Positions 43,570 to 51,037 of a stretch of 64,000 bases of DNA are shown piece after piece. The notes under the pieces were generated by a model. That model did not search any database. It was not told the origin of the DNA and saw nothing but the letters and a program-made list of their open reading frames with translations. The DNA comes from Methanocorpusculum sp. GTDB lineage: Archaea > Halobacteriota > Methanomicrobia > Methanomicrobiales > Methanocorpusculaceae. Within the stretch, counting starts at the first letter, position 1, and each line of letters opens with the position of its first letter. The stretch spans positions 120,975 to 184,974 of the forward strand of contig JAFQBW010000004.1 in the NCBI GenBank assembly GCA_017399555.1, read 5' to 3'. Both the position numbers and the translations under genes were made by a program.

Positions 43570-43950
43570 ATGAACCGGATTTTCAGAAAAGTGCTGGTAT
43601 TTGTCGCAGTACTTTTTTGTATCCTTCTGGTAATTTACGGATTCCAGTTCGCTTCTGTCTGGACGGCTGTTGTTTTTGCAGTTCTGTTTTGTATAATCAG
43701 TCTCCCTTTGGAAATATTTGCATCGGCAATTCCGCGGTCTCTCTATGAGTTGGGGAAACTTTCCAATCGTGCGGCACCGATTCTGTTTGTTGTTCTTGAT
43801 ACCGCGGCAACACTTGGAGTGCTCATGGTTCTGGATTATTTCATGCATGATGTAAGCATCCTGTTAGTGTCTGCGTTTATTATCGCGTTGGTTGTTGCGC
43901 TGTTTTCCCTTACGGACTTTAGAGAAAAACTCGTGCAAAGGAAAGAATAA
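43570..43950 (+). CDS. Small four-helix membrane protein of unknown function
   Basis: 126 residues with four hydrophobic stretches (about residues 7-25, 30-52, 68-90 and 95-115) and a positively charged C terminus (DFREKLVQRKE). I recognise no family. It is a lone forward gene between the divergent pscS operon and the convergent tfb gene. Codon use resembles neighbours. Confidence 0.6.
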   Translation: MNRIFRKVLVFVAVLFCILLVIYGFQFASVWTAVVFAVLFCIISLPLEIFASAIPRSLYELGKLSNRAAPILFVVLDTAATLGVLMVLDYFMHDVSILLVSAFIIALVVALFSLTDFREKLVQRKE

Positions 43951-43994
43951 ATCCGGGATTAAAAAATAGACAGGGGTGTGTCGATGTCCCTGTA

Positions 43995-45014
43995 TTAGAG
44001 AATAATCTCAATGTCGAGCTGTTCTGCAAGCTCTTTGTATCTGTTTCTGATGGTGACTTCGGTAACGCCTGCAACGTCTGCAACCTCGCGCTGGGTTCTT
44101 CTCTCACCGGAGAGAATCGAGGAGATGTAGATGGCGGCAGCGGCAACTCCGGTTGGTCCTCTGCCGGAGGTCAGTTCGCGTTCTCCTGCCTGCTTTAAAA
44201 TCTCCATTGCACGGGACTGAACCTCTCCTTTGAGACCGAGACCGGAACAGAATCTCGGCACATAATCGCCCGGAGAGGTCGGGAGCAGCTTTAAGCCAAG
44301 CTCACGGGAGATGAAGCGGTAGGTTCTGCCGATTTCCTTTCTCGTGACACGGGAAACTTCTGCGATTTCATCAAGCGTTCTTGGAACATTGCACTGGCGG
44401 CATGCGGCATAGAGGGCGGCGGCGGCCACACCTTCGATACTTCTTCCGCGAATCAGGTTCTTGTCAACTGCGTCACGGTACACGACTGCGGCTGTCTCAC
44501 GAACATTTCTCGGCAGACCGAGTGCGGATGCCATACGGTCAAGTTCGGAAAGGGCGAATGCAAGGTTTCTCTCCGTTGCGTTGGAAACTCTGATACGGCG
44601 CTGCCACTTTCTTAAACGGTAGAGCTGTGCACGGTTCTTGGAGGAGATTGCACGACCGTAGGAGTCACGGTTTCTCCAGTCAATCATCGTGGAAAGACCT
44701 TTGTCGTGAATAGTAAAGGTCATCGGTGCTCCGACACGGGAACGCTTCATGCGCTGGTCGTGGTCGAATGCACGCCATTCCGGTCCGCGGTCGATGAAGT
44801 CGTCATCCAGGACCAGACCGCAGTTCTGACAGACCAGCTCTGCACGCTCATAGTCATGCACTAACTGCTTGCTTCCACACTCCGGACAGACAGTGACTGC
44901 AGTGTTCTCTCCTGCCGGCTTTTCCTTCTCCTTTGGAGCGAGGGCAATGCCCTGACGCTCTTTCATCTTTTCCCGCTGCTGTTTTAACTGTCTCAGTTTT
45001 TCAATTTCTGTCAT
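43995..45014 (-). CDS. tfb: Transcription initiation factor B (TFB)
   Basis: 339 residues. The N-terminal zinc ribbon is C43, C46, C62 and C65 ([10 protein letters not shown], then CQNC). The B-finger/linker ([21 protein letters not shown]) follows. Two cyclin-like repeats contain [31 protein letters not shown] and [46 protein letters not shown]; the second ends with the BRE-reading helix-turn-helix. It recruits RNA polymerase to TATA-bound TBP. It follows gar1 with a 14 bp overlap. Confidence 0.97.
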   Translation of the reverse strand: MTEIEKLRQLKQQREKMKERQGIALAPKEKEKPAGENTAVTVCPECGSKQLVHDYERAELVCQNCGLVLDDDFIDRGPEWRAFDHDQRMKRSRVGAPMTFTIHDKGLSTMIDWRNRDSYGRAISSKNRAQLYRLRKWQRRIRVSNATERNLAFALSELDRMASALGLPRNVRETAAVVYRDAVDKNLIRGRSIEGVAAAALYAACRQCNVPRTLDEIAEVSRVTRKEIGRTYRFISRELGLKLLPTSPGDYVPRFCSGLGLKGEVQSRAMEILKQAGERELTSGRGPTGVAAAAIYISSILSGERRTQREVADVAGVTEVTIRNRYKELAEQLDIEIIL

Positions 45015-45333
45015 GCTTCTTCAAATTCCTTTTCGGAAACGGCGACTGTTTCCGATTGCTGTTTTGGCGGCGGAAGTTCTTCTTTTTCGATTCCGGTTTA
45101 GACTCGGGAATCGCATAGAGAATCGTGCCGGGCACAACTTCCGATGAGTTTTCACCGCACAGAACAGTGACATACGGCCTTGCCACACTGCCGTAGAGGT
45201 CTACTATTTTTCCAACGGGTTTGCTTGTTTCGTCAGCAACGCTGATGTAGAGCGGAGGAAGCTGCCCTGCGTCACACTCCGCGATGAGAAGACGCTTTCC
45301 GCGTTTGGCAACAACCTTTCCTGCGACTTTCAA
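45001..45333 (-). CDS. gar1: H/ACA RNP protein GAR1
   Basis: 110 residues. The six-stranded barrel shows [20 protein letters not shown], the Gar1/Naf1 signature. A basic tail ([15 protein letters not shown]) probably contacts RNA. It works with Cbf5, Nop10 and L7Ae in RNA-guided pseudouridylation. The gar1-tfb pairing is common in euryarchaea and supports both calls. Confidence 0.93.
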   Translation of the reverse strand: MKVAGKVVAKRGKRLLIAECDAGQLPPLYISVADETSKPVGKIVDLYGSVARPYVTVLCGENSSEVVPGTILYAIPESKPESKKKNFRRQNSNRKQSPFPKRNLKKHDRN

Positions 45334-45402
45334 AAAAACAAACCCCGTGGAACATTCAATGTGATTCGTTTGAGCGCTCGACTGCGGTGCGAATCAAACC
45401 GC

Positions 45403-45422
45403 AGAATATATATGCACATATT
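45403..45422 (-). promoter_or_regulatory. Candidate TATA box of gar1-tfb
   Basis: On the reverse strand this region reads tgtgcatatatattctgcgg, with the TATA-like core cATATATATTc about 75 nt before the gar1 ATG. A short inverted pair GATTCG/CGAATC lies between the box and the gene. Assigned on composition only. Confidence 0.35.
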
Positions 45423-45471
45423 TATGATGTTGTGGTTCTATAAAAGTATTTCCCAGAACGGTAAAATAGAA

Positions 45472-46116
45472 TTAGCGGTTGAGGATATCCTCAGCCGTGA
45501 GGGAAAGAACGGTTTTTGCCTCCGCTTCCGTCATCCCTGCCCCGCGTGCCGTAATATAGCGCATATCTTCGGAGATGATATCTCCCGGCGCGTGAATGTC
45601 GGACTGAATCACAAATGATGCTCCCGCGCGCCGTCCAAGGGACAAAATGTGCCCGTTTGTTCTGTTATGTCCGCCGCGGGAGGTGATTTCCAGATAAATT
45701 CCGTTCTTTGCGGCAAGTGCTGCATCTTCCTCTGTGATAAGTCCCGGGTGTGCGAGGATATCTACCGCATCAGAAGAAAGAGCCGCATGGTTTGTGCCGT
45801 CTGCCACCGGCTCTGCGGTTGTTTCTCCATGCACTATTACTATCTCTGCGCCGAGGGATTTTGCAAGGTGAGCAAGTTCATCAATTTCCGTTGGCGGAAC
45901 GTGCGTCAGCTCAACGCCGGTGTAGAGACTGATTCCGTACAGTTCTGCCGAGCGCTTCACGCGTTTCTGTGCGGCGATTAGTTCTGCGACATTGGAAAAA
46001 TCCGCATGGTCGGCGATTCCCATCTCGGTGTATCCGGTATATGCCATGCGGCGGATAAGTTCGGACGGGATGAGTTCTCCGTCAGAGTAGGTTGTGTGAC
46101 AGTGAAAATCGTACAT
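45472..46116 (-). CDS. PHP-domain phosphatase (histidinol phosphatase-like)
   Basis: 214 residues. PHP motifs: DFHCHTTYSDGE at the N terminus, MGIADHADFS, IVHGETTAEPV, LAHPGLI and a final IQSDIHAPGDI, which supply the metal ligands of the trinuclear site. Members dephosphorylate histidinol phosphate or other phosphoesters, or act in nucleic acid trimming. It lies 3 nt downstream of SRP19 on the same strand. Confidence 0.85.
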   Translation of the reverse strand: MYDFHCHTTYSDGELIPSELIRRMAYTGYTEMGIADHADFSNVAELIAAQKRVKRSAELYGISLYTGVELTHVPPTEIDELAHLAKSLGAEIVIVHGETTAEPVADGTNHAALSSDAVDILAHPGLITEEDAALAAKNGIYLEITSRGGHNRTNGHILSLGRRAGASFVIQSDIHAPGDIISEDMRYITARGAGMTEAEAKTVLSLTAEDILNR

Positions 46117-46119
46117 ATC

Positions 46120-46383
46120 TTAGAGCGCGGATGCGATTTTGTGCAGGAGCTCTTCTTTAGAACCGGCAAAGTCAACGACCAGTCTTCCTTCTCTTGCAAA
46201 CCAGCGGGCAGGGTGGGATTTGGATGCGTCCTCTTCTGCAACGGTGATGCCTGCGGATTTTGCCGCGCGGGCAAGGCGGGATAGGTTCGGCTGCGGAACT
46301 GCCTCACTTTTTGCAACGCGTCTTCCTTCCTTGCGGGTTAAGGAAACATCGAAGTAGCAGGGATATATTGTGCGGAGTGCCAT
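46120..46383 (-). CDS. srp19: Signal recognition particle 19 kDa protein
   Basis: 87 residues. The N-terminal IYPCYFDVSLTRKEGRRV and the following AVPQPNLSRLARAAKSAG match SRP19, which helps assemble SRP54 onto 7S RNA. ARWFAREGRLVVDFAGSKEELLHKIA completes the fold. The start at 46383 is preceded by AT-rich promoter sequence. Confidence 0.92.
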   Translation of the reverse strand: MALRTIYPCYFDVSLTRKEGRRVAKSEAVPQPNLSRLARAAKSAGITVAEEDASKSHPARWFAREGRLVVDFAGSKEELLHKIASAL

Positions 46384-46476
46384 ACTGAATAGTAGTTTCT
46401 TTTTCGAGAAAATAAGTCTGCTGTCGTGTTACGGTACAAAGAGGTTAGTAAGACGATTTTTTCATTTGGTATGAGT

Positions 46477-46486
46477 ATCTATAAAC
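46477..46486 (+). promoter_or_regulatory. Candidate TATA box of hypB
   Basis: The sequence atctataaac lies 25-34 nt upstream of the chosen hypB ATG (46511), fitting a short-leader or leaderless transcript. This also supports 46511 over the in-frame start at 46493. Confidence 0.5.
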
Positions 46487-46510
46487 CCTTTTGTGACTAA
46501 TATATCTGGT

Positions 46511-47158
46511 ATGCATCACATTGATGTTTCTATGGAAGCCGAAATATACGGCGCAAACAATCGTCTCGCCGAGCACAACGCAGAACACTTCAAAGAACAC
46601 GGTGTCCGCGCGTTTGATCTCCTCGGTGCGATTGGCTCCGGCAAAACTTCCTTAATCGAGCAGCTTGTCCCCGAGCTGCAGAAGAGAGGACTTGTTACGG
46701 CCGCCATCGCCGGCGATGTTTACGGAGACGATGACTTCCAGAGAATTGTCAAGACCGGCATTCAGGCATACAATGCAAACACCGGAAAGGAGTGTCACTT
46801 AGACGCGCACCTTGTTCACCATGCACTGGACCACATGAACTTAGACGGTGTCAATGTTGTTTTCATCGAAAATGTCGGCAACATGGTCTGCCCGACTGAT
46901 TTCAAGCTCGGCGCAGAGAAAAGAATTGTTGTCATCTCCACTACAGAAGGTGATGATGTCGTAAACAAGCATCCGATGATGTTTAGAGACTGCAACATCG
47001 CTGTCATCAACAAGGTTGACTTAGCAGAAGCAGTCGGATGCAACGTTGAACGCATGATTGCCGACATCAAGCGCTACAACCCGGAGATGGTCATCATCAA
47101 GACCGTTCTCAAGAAAGGCGAGGGTGTTTCCGAAGTTGCGGATGCTATCCTGGCATGA
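46511..47158 (+). CDS. hypB: Hydrogenase nickel-incorporation GTPase HypB
   Basis: 215 residues. The P-loop GAIGSGKTSL is at residues 39-48, and GDVYGDDDFQRI and ECHLDAHLVHHAL follow in the usual order. FIENVGNMVCPTDFKLGAEKRIVVISTTEGDD and NKVDLAEAVGCNVERM give switch and base-specificity motifs. The N terminus is not His-rich beyond MHH. HypB delivers nickel to the [NiFe] site of large subunits such as EchE at 8.3 kb. hypA is not adjacent. Confidence 0.95.
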   Translation: MHHIDVSMEAEIYGANNRLAEHNAEHFKEHGVRAFDLLGAIGSGKTSLIEQLVPELQKRGLVTAAIAGDVYGDDDFQRIVKTGIQAYNANTGKECHLDAHLVHHALDHMNLDGVNVVFIENVGNMVCPTDFKLGAEKRIVVISTTEGDDVVNKHPMMFRDCNIAVINKVDLAEAVGCNVERMIADIKRYNPEMVIIKTVLKKGEGVSEVADAILA

Positions 47159-47268
47159 GGTTTAATATACCTTAAGAACCAATATGTAAAGGACTCTTTG
47201 AAAGACTGATGCGATGGGGAAACTCATTATCGTTAATCAGAGATATTAAAATTTAGGAGATATTCAAA

Positions 47269-47646
47269 ATGCTTTGGCAGGGAAAATCCACCCGTAAATC
47301 CACCGGCGGCCGTTACCACGCAGCCCGCGGAAAGAGAAGAACCGAAATCGGAAGACCGGCAGCAGACACCGTTCTCGGACAGAACAAGGTCAAGACCATC
47401 CGCACCACCGGAGGCAACACCAAGGTCCGTGCACTCCGCTGTGAGTTCGCAAACGTCAGCGACACCAAGACCGGAAAGGTCCAGAAGGCCAAGATTCTCT
47501 CCGTTGCAGAGAACGCAGCAAACCCGAACTACGTCCGCCGTAACCTCATGACCAAGGGCGCAGTAATCTCAACCGACCTCGGAAAGGCACGCATCGTCAG
47601 CAGACCAGGTCAGGATGGCGTTATCAACGCAGTTCTGATCGAATAA
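47269..47646 (+). CDS. rps8e: Ribosomal protein S8e
   Basis: 125 residues. The N terminus MLWQGKSTRKSTGGRYHAARGKRRTEIGRPAADT is the archaeal S8e signature, and the C terminus ISRPGQDGVINAVLIE-like residues (IVSRPGQDG) are conserved. A good ribosome site (aggaga) ends 9 nt before the ATG. A TATA-like tttaatatacc at 47161-47171 would give a leader of about 80 nt. Confidence 0.96.
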   Translation: MLWQGKSTRKSTGGRYHAARGKRRTEIGRPAADTVLGQNKVKTIRTTGGNTKVRALRCEFANVSDTKTGKVQKAKILSVAENAANPNYVRRNLMTKGAVISTDLGKARIVSRPGQDGVINAVLIE

Positions 47647-47647
47647 A

Positions 47648-47664
47648 TATAATTTTTTTTTCTA
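47648..47664 (+). terminator. T-run terminator after rps8e
   Basis: A run of nine T follows two bases after the stop codon region (ataattttttttt), a classic archaeal terminator. Confidence 0.55.
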
Positions 47665-47712
47665 CCCTTTACTGTAAGGTTCATTTGTGCGTGCGTCAAA
47701 TACTATGTATCT

Positions 47713-48129
47713 ATGCGCCGCGTCTCCTATCAGTTTCCGCGAACTTTTGACAGTTCTATTCTCGTCCGCCTGCCGTTCTCCCGCTGTCTGGAACGGCTCT
47801 GCACGCTCTCTTCCTTCCAGGATAACTTCCGCAGTGCCGCAGGTGCGGTAAAGCGGGAGATTTCGCTGCAGATTGCCTGCAACCGGTTGGACTTCGAGCC
47901 GGTGCTGCCGCAGACACTTTCCGGAATTACTGATGAGGCAGACTTTCTGCTGACGATTTCTGATACGGTCCTTCGCGCAGACGGTCACCGTCCAGAACCT
48001 GCACAGAAGTTTATGGTAAAAGTGATTGACCGCGGGGGAGAAGCAGGCGTCTATGTGGCTCACGCAACAGAACCGCAGGCGCTTTCCGCAAATACGGCGG
48101 CAGAATATATCGTTCGGGTGATGCAGTAA
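47713..48129 (+). CDS. Conserved-type hypothetical protein upstream of a DUF2240 gene
   Basis: 138 residues of no family I recognise. It is a soluble, mixed alpha/beta protein with no membrane segment. The C-terminal half (ADFLLTISDTVLRADGHRP, then KFMVKVIDRGGEAGVYVA) looks like alternating strands. It is linked to the next gene by a one-base overlap (TAATG), so the pair is probably one unit. Confidence 0.55.
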   Translation: MRRVSYQFPRTFDSSILVRLPFSRCLERLCTLSSFQDNFRSAAGAVKREISLQIACNRLDFEPVLPQTLSGITDEADFLLTISDTVLRADGHRPEPAQKFMVKVIDRGGEAGVYVAHATEPQALSANTAAEYIVRVMQ

Positions 48130-48608
48130 TGGGAGAGCTGGAGACAACGCTTGCCGCACCGTTTGTGCATATGCGCCTTCCGGCACTTTCGCAGATGAAG
48201 CTCGTGTTCTACTACACGCAGGACAAACGCTGGATGGGGCTTGACGATGCAAAGAAACTGATATCCATCGGACTTACGGCAGGAATCCTCACGAAAGACG
48301 AACGCGGGGAGTTTGTCCTTGCCGAATCTCTGCGCGAGGAAAAAATTCCGCTCGGATTCCGTCCGACGGATGAAATTTTTTCCGCGCCCCTGCCGGAGAA
48401 AAAGGATGTCTTAGACACTCTCCTCGCAGAAATTTCTACAAAGACGGGGCTGGAGGTGAAAGTTCTCGTTCCGGAATTAAGCGAAATACGCGCCCATTTC
48501 GACAATCTGATTGGAGATTATGCCGCAGTTGTTCTGCTCGCAAAAAAATACGGCGTGGAGTTTGCACAGCACCGGGCAGAACTTCTTTCGCATATTGAGT
48601 CAATGTGA
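48129..48608 (+). CDS. DUF2240-family protein
   Basis: 159 residues. The N-terminal part (LPALSQMKLVFYYTQDKRWMGLDDAKKLISIGLTAGILTKDE) looks like a winged-helix-like fold typical of the euryarchaeal DUF2240 family. The C terminus (LIGDYAAVVLLAKKYGVEFAQHRAELLSHI) is helical. Function is unknown, though a nucleic-acid-binding role is plausible. Confidence 0.72.
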   Translation: MGELETTLAAPFVHMRLPALSQMKLVFYYTQDKRWMGLDDAKKLISIGLTAGILTKDERGEFVLAESLREEKIPLGFRPTDEIFSAPLPEKKDVLDTLLAEISTKTGLEVKVLVPELSEIRAHFDNLIGDYAAVVLLAKKYGVEFAQHRAELLSHIESM

Positions 48609-48615
48609 TTTAGAA

Positions 48616-48628
48616 AAGTATAAATACT
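48616..48628 (+). promoter_or_regulatory. Candidate TATA box of tRNA-Val
   Basis: The sequence aagtataaatact is about 50 nt upstream of the mature tRNA start and would place the transcription start near 48650, leaving a leader of about 25 nt for RNase P. Confidence 0.5.
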
Positions 48629-48676
48629 CATGAATCATATGTATTAGAGCACACAGGCGCAGTGCCTGAGCAGCAA

Positions 48677-48750
48677 GGACTCGTGGTCTAGCAGGCTATG
48701 ACGTCGCCTTGACATGGCGGAGGTCCTGAGTTCGAATCTCAGCGGGTCCA
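48677..48750 (+). tRNA. tRNA-Val (anticodon GAC)
   Basis: 74 nt. Acceptor GGACTCG pairs with CGGGTCC (one T-G wobble), with discriminator A. The anticodon arm is CGCC-TTGACAT-GGCG with anticodon GAC. The T arm GCTGAG-type stem closes TTCGAAT. No CCA is encoded and no intron is seen. A T-rich stretch follows (cctttttctg). Confidence 0.93.
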
Positions 48751-48789
48751 CTCCTTTTTCTGATTTTCTCAATTCCACTAAACAGTATC

Positions 48790-49332
48790 ATGAACGTTCC
48801 AAACAATAAACGCAGACAAAACACTCTTCTCAAAATTCATACTGCATTTATTGACCTCTTAGAAACCCATGAGCTTGACGACATCAGTGTCACTGATATC
48901 TGCGGCAAAGCGGGAATCAACCGGACAACCTTCTACATGAACTTCCGCGACCTGCAGGATTTGGCAACTGCGGAGATGAACCGGTTGGATGCCGAAAATC
49001 TTGCCATCTTCGGCAATGAGAGTCTGAGCAGAAGTAACTCCGGTTCGGTTCTTCTGTCCCTTTTTACGCACATCCGGGAAAATCAGCCGCAGTATAAAAT
49101 CTACTTCAAACTTGGACGCGACGGACTCTTCCCAATCCCGGAGGCTGCTGTTGCCGAAGCAAGCAGATATCATAATGATACCTACGGAAAATACCACCAG
49201 GAATTTTTCCGGCATGGATTAAATGCCATAATCAAGCTCTGGGTAAACGGCGGCTGTCAGGAGACGCCGGAAGAGATGCTCAGCATTCTCCACGCTGAGT
49301 ATCAGGAAAACATCATTGCGAAAGACGCCTGA
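48790..49332 (+). CDS. TetR/AcrR-family transcriptional regulator
   Basis: 180 residues. The N-terminal helix-turn-helix (AFIDLLETHELDDISVTDICGKAGINRTTFYMNFRDLQDL) is a textbook TetR DNA-binding domain. The C-terminal ligand domain resembles the short type found in Firmicutes regulators (FFRHGLNAIIKLWVNGGCQETPEEM). Its 3' end overlaps the reverse membrane-protein gene by 20 bp. The likely targets are the reverse genes at 49.3-50.9 kb, inferred from position. Confidence 0.88.
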   Translation: MNVPNNKRRQNTLLKIHTAFIDLLETHELDDISVTDICGKAGINRTTFYMNFRDLQDLATAEMNRLDAENLAIFGNESLSRSNSGSVLLSLFTHIRENQPQYKIYFKLGRDGLFPIPEAAVAEASRYHNDTYGKYHQEFFRHGLNAIIKLWVNGGCQETPEEMLSILHAEYQENIIAKDA

Positions 49333-50200
49333 GCATCCGCGTTGTTTTGAGAATCATATACAGCGCCGTTACAATAATTACGATGCTGATTCCGGCTCCC
49401 GTTGCCGCGATGAAAATATTCTGCGTGGAAAGCGGCATCTCTCCGCCGAACTGAGAAAGCATTGCTGTCTCCAAAATCAGCAGGGACACAAGCGATGCGG
49501 TCAGGCTAATCATTCGGGAGACGGACAAAACCGGACTCTTATATTTTCTGAATCTGATAAGTCCGGTAAGCGACACGGCAAGGGCGGAGAAGGTGTAGAG
49601 TGCGGCAACGTAAATGAGTACTCCCATATCGCCGAAATCATGCGGACGGTACAGCATCATCATCACCAGTGCGGAAAGTACCAGATTTACCGTCAGGAGA
49701 ATGCCGGAGCAGAACCGCGCCCGCTTTAATTCGCGAATCGGATTTTCCCTCTTCCGCTGCCGGAAGAGATTCTGGAACAGCAGAATCCTCAGGCAGGAGA
49801 GAACCGCATAATATCCGGCAAAAACCGCGAACCAGTTTGTCGAAAAGAAAACGGCAAGCAGAATGTTTACTCCGGTATACAGCACGTCAAGCGCCAGTGA
49901 GCATGCGAGATTAATCTGCGTCTTGAATACCGCATCAGTTACATACTGTCTGGTGTAGGAATTCCCGTACACAATCTCTCTCACGCGGGAATGCCAGCGC
50001 GGGAAATTCTTTCCAACGGTAAGGGAGAGCACAAGAAGCGTATAAAACGAGAGCGTATAGACTGTGTATGCCGCAGGGGATGATTCCATCCCGCGGGAGA
50101 ATATCTGGAAAAGAGCTATGGCACAGGCTATTGCTAATATGCAGATGAGCCATAGCGGCGGGAAGAGGAGTTTACTCCAGGGAATCTGTCTTGCGCCCAT
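49313..50200 (-). CDS. Polytopic membrane protein of unknown function
   Basis: 295 residues with about eight hydrophobic helices and basic loops (RQRKRENPIRELKRARF). No enzyme motif is visible. Proteins of this look often accompany TetR regulators in Firmicutes; I infer the same partnership here. The start is 28 nt from the stop of the next upstream reverse gene. Confidence 0.65.
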   Translation of the reverse strand: MGARQIPWSKLLFPPLWLICILAIACAIALFQIFSRGMESSPAAYTVYTLSFYTLLVLSLTVGKNFPRWHSRVREIVYGNSYTRQYVTDAVFKTQINLACSLALDVLYTGVNILLAVFFSTNWFAVFAGYYAVLSCLRILLFQNLFRQRKRENPIRELKRARFCSGILLTVNLVLSALVMMMLYRPHDFGDMGVLIYVAALYTFSALAVSLTGLIRFRKYKSPVLSVSRMISLTASLVSLLILETAMLSQFGGEMPLSTQNIFIAATGAGISIVIIVTALYMILKTTRMLRRLSQ

Positions 50201-50228
50201 GTGTTCTTTGCCGGAGGCAGAGGGGAGT

Positions 50229-50603
50229 TTATTCGAGTTTTCCGCAGAACGGAATTAAGCAGAGCAGTACGGCGATTCCTGCGACTGCCGCGACAATTCC
50301 CCAGATGAAGTATCCGGTAAACACCATGCAGAGGCATAATCCAAGACCGAACAGGAGAGTGCCGACGATTCCAATCAGGATTGCAAAGACGGTTTTTGCA
50401 TTCAGTGTGACAACAGCGGATTTACCCTGCATCCTGCGTCTTACAACCAGCATCACGAGAAGAACAAGAATGCCGATGATGCCGAGTACAATTCCTGCGG
50501 TTGGTGCGTTAAACTCCGGAACAAGACAGCAGGACATTCCAAATCCGAAGAACAGAATGCCGATGATGCCAAGTAGGAGAGATACAAAGTTCAGCTTTTT
50601 CAT
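50229..50603 (-). CDS. Small four-helix membrane protein of Firmicutes type
   Basis: 124 residues with four glycine-rich hydrophobic helices in two similar halves: LGIIGILFFGFGMSCCLVPEF near the N terminus and IGIVGTLLFGLGLCLCMVFTG in the second half. The repeated IGI-G-L-FG-G-C pattern suggests internal duplication. No known function. It overlaps the 79-residue gene upstream by 4 bp. Confidence 0.65.
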   Translation of the reverse strand: MKKLNFVSLLLGIIGILFFGFGMSCCLVPEFNAPTAGIVLGIIGILVLLVMLVVRRRMQGKSAVVTLNAKTVFAILIGIVGTLLFGLGLCLCMVFTGYFIWGIVAAVAGIAVLLCLIPFCGKLE

Positions 50604-50839
50604 CTGCGCCCCCTCCGCAGAAAATCCCTCGGCTCGGAAATCCGCTTTCTGGCATCATCAATGCTCTCGCCGTATCCGCAGACAAAATTCTGCAGAAATG
50701 CATCTTCAATTTTCCTGTAACCGGAAACAGCTCCGGTCTCGATTTTTTTGTATCCGGAGACAACGCCGTTTTCGACGGCAAAGTAGCCGCCGACTACCGC
50801 GTCACGGATTTTATCGTTCTGTTTTTTCAGTGAAATCAT
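50600..50839 (-). CDS. GVVxGYKKIE-repeat small protein
   Basis: 79 residues from ATG 50839 (an upstream start at 50866 is possible). Residues 14-47 hold three 11-residue repeats: VVGGYFAVENG, VVSGYKKIETG and AVSGYRKIEDA. Similar repeat proteins are widespread in Firmicutes beside TetR regulators, from memory. The repeats probably form an amphipathic helix. It is the first gene of the reverse module and lies behind candidate TetR sites. Confidence 0.7.
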   Translation of the reverse strand: MISLKKQNDKIRDAVVGGYFAVENGVVSGYKKIETGAVSGYRKIEDAFLQNFVCGYGESIDDARKRISEPRDFLRRGRR

Positions 50840-50859
50840 ATTCTCACCACTATAAACTA

Positions 50860-50934
50860 AACACATGTTGAGTTTTTGAATATAATATCTTTTGGGCTCT
50901 CAGAAGTGAATCTGCAAAAAATCAACACGTGTTG
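50860..50934. promoter_or_regulatory. Paired CAACAYGTGTT sites, candidate TetR operators
   Basis: AACACATGTTG at 50860-50870 (CAACATGTGTT on the reverse strand) and CAACACGTGTT at 50923-50933 differ at one base. The second lies within the perfect 12-bp palindrome 50923-50934. A TATA-like attatatt (reverse strand, 50879-50886) lies between them, so a repressor at the first site would cover the transcription start of the reverse module. Confidence 0.5.
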
Positions 50935-50996
50935 GAAATAAAATCCGGGAAACGCGGTTGGCGCGCGAAAATCTGTGATATTCTCAGAACCACAAA

Positions 50997-51018
50997 AAGC
51001 AATGCTATCGCATTGCTT
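50997..51018. repeat. Solo GATA-loop hairpin of the palindromic element family
   Basis: The 22-nt sequence is the exact reverse complement of the left hairpin of element copy 1 (13516-13537): GCAATGC, loop GATA on the reverse strand, then GCATTGC, with flanking AA/TT. It stands 19 nt beyond the stop of the aminotransferase gene. No second arm is present. Confidence 0.8.
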
Positions 51019-51037
51019 TCCAAATTGCTGAAAAAAA

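Noticed and set aside
46493..46510. hypB start at the GTG-initiated frame at 46493
   Set aside because: The TATA-like sequence at 46477-46486 would be too close; the ATG at 46511 fits better.
50923..50934. The 12-bp palindrome CAACACGTGTTG as an isolated chance E-box-like sequence
   Set aside because: Not kept as chance, because a second near-identical site occurs 53 bp away beside a TetR-linked module. It was moved to the feature list as a candidate operator with moderate confidence.
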